A stretch of 64,000 bases of DNA from JAVBQG01 sp031549185 (GTDB lineage Bacteria > Synergistota > Synergistia > Synergistales > Synergistaceae): the NCBI GenBank assembly GCA_031549185.1, contig JAVBQG010000006.1, forward strand, positions 1-64,000, in the 5' to 3' direction. Each line of letters opens with the position of its first letter. Position 1 is the first letter of the stretch. The notes beneath the pieces were generated by a model that saw only the letters and a program-made list of their open reading frames with translations, made no database searches and had not been told where the DNA came from. Positions 63,814 to 64,000 of the stretch are shown in pieces. A program made the translations under genes and the position numbers.

Positions 63814-63930
63814 ATGACAAACTACAGCGGCAACGCTGTGAAGTTGCGCCATTTGGCACCGGGAGCGAAAAAGAGCGCCGCCAAAGTATGTTCAGGCAAA
63901 CAATTGTATAGAGTTGCGCGGATTTTCTAA
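63814..63930 (+). CDS. possible small basic protein (38 aa)
   Basis: ATG 63814 is preceded by GGAGGAG at 63801-63807, an excellent site with a six-base spacer, and opens a 38-codon frame rich in Lys and Arg that ends TAA at 63928-63930. The frame is also open back to ATG 63781. No homologue recognised. The surrounding bases 63741-64000 hold no other gene; an AT-rich stretch at 63935-63990 may be a promoter for a gene beyond the window. The call rests only on the ribosome site and open frame. Confidence 0.35.
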   Translation: MTNYSGNAVKLRHLAPGAKKSAAKVCSGKQLYRVARIF

Positions 63931-64000
63931 AAAATAATGCCAAGTACATCTTGCATTATCCTCCTCTATTGGTTAGTATACCGTATGTAAGATTTGCGGA

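Overview
The window is a GC-rich chromosomal stretch, densely packed with genes, from an anaerobic diderm bacterium that ferments amino acids and peptides. The best guess is a member of the Synergistota. Evidence: two different multi-subunit 2-oxoacid:ferredoxin oxidoreductases, a butyrate/branched-chain acyl kinase, P5C dehydrogenase, several peptidases, TRAP and TTT carboxylate transporters, a type III glutamine synthetase, a single-chain molybdenum aldehyde oxidoreductase, and an LpxL-type acyltransferase that implies an outer membrane. The phylum is inferred from gene content only; no rRNA or other phylogenetic marker was available. No tRNA, rRNA, CRISPR array or intact insertion sequence was recognised.

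Layout. 1-3.2 kb: a minus-strand DUF4125-TPR-DUF4037 cassette of unknown function (the last gene runs off the window) and a ParE/YefM-type toxin-antitoxin pair. 3.27-6.66 kb: a consensus promoter, an isoleucine-rich leader peptide and an attenuator terminator in front of a four-subunit (gamma-delta-alpha-beta) 2-oxoacid:ferredoxin oxidoreductase operon. 6.66-7.48 kb: palindromic repeats and a transposase remnant. 7.5-13.9 kb: a minus-strand catabolic operon (enolase-superfamily enzyme with a CTG start, tctC, tctB, tctA, a second enolase-superfamily enzyme, LysR regulator). 14.1-24.8 kb: a membrane PAS/degenerate-GGDEF protein, ychF, an Old Yellow Enzyme homologue overlapping a ROK kinase, a substrate-binding protein, a degenerate amidohydrolase, pepA and pruA. 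25.0-28.1 kb: a TPP riboswitch controlling thiD-thiM-thiE-thiW. 28.2-32.8 kb: an AGCS amino-acid symporter, a DDAH/arginine deiminase-family enzyme, a divergent Lrp regulator and an M18 aminopeptidase. 32.9-37.9 kb: a VOR-type oxidoreductase operon headed by a P-loop ATPase, then butyrate kinase. 37.9-43.9 kb: an RpiR regulator, a DctMQP TRAP transporter and two tandem ornithine-cyclodeaminase-family enzymes. 44-51.3 kb: a hybrid histidine kinase, a cupin, and an aldehyde oxidoreductase behind a Moco-type riboswitch. 51.4-57.8 kb: a lipoprotein M28 peptidase, pepD and glnN. 58-63.7 kb: larC, a two-domain PPK2, an acyltransferase, an RNase-H-fold protein, a CheX-like protein, an SDR-like protein and a YerC/TrpR-like regulator.

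How it fits together. Peptidases and symporters would supply amino acids. Transamination products can be oxidised by the two oxidoreductases to acyl-CoA plus reduced ferredoxin, and butyrate/isobutyrate kinase can recover ATP from the branched acyl phosphates. The isoleucine-codon attenuator suggests that the first oxidoreductase is tuned to charged tRNA-Ile and so to branched-chain amino-acid status, which is the most unusual regulatory feature seen. Cofactor supply is itself riboswitch-controlled: TPP for both oxidoreductases, Moco for the aldehyde oxidoreductase.

The intergenic regions carry several families of palindromic or inverted repeats. One is a diverged repeat whose copies share a Gly-Leu-Lys-Gly reading frame. 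Functions are assigned from motif recognition alone; no database search was run.
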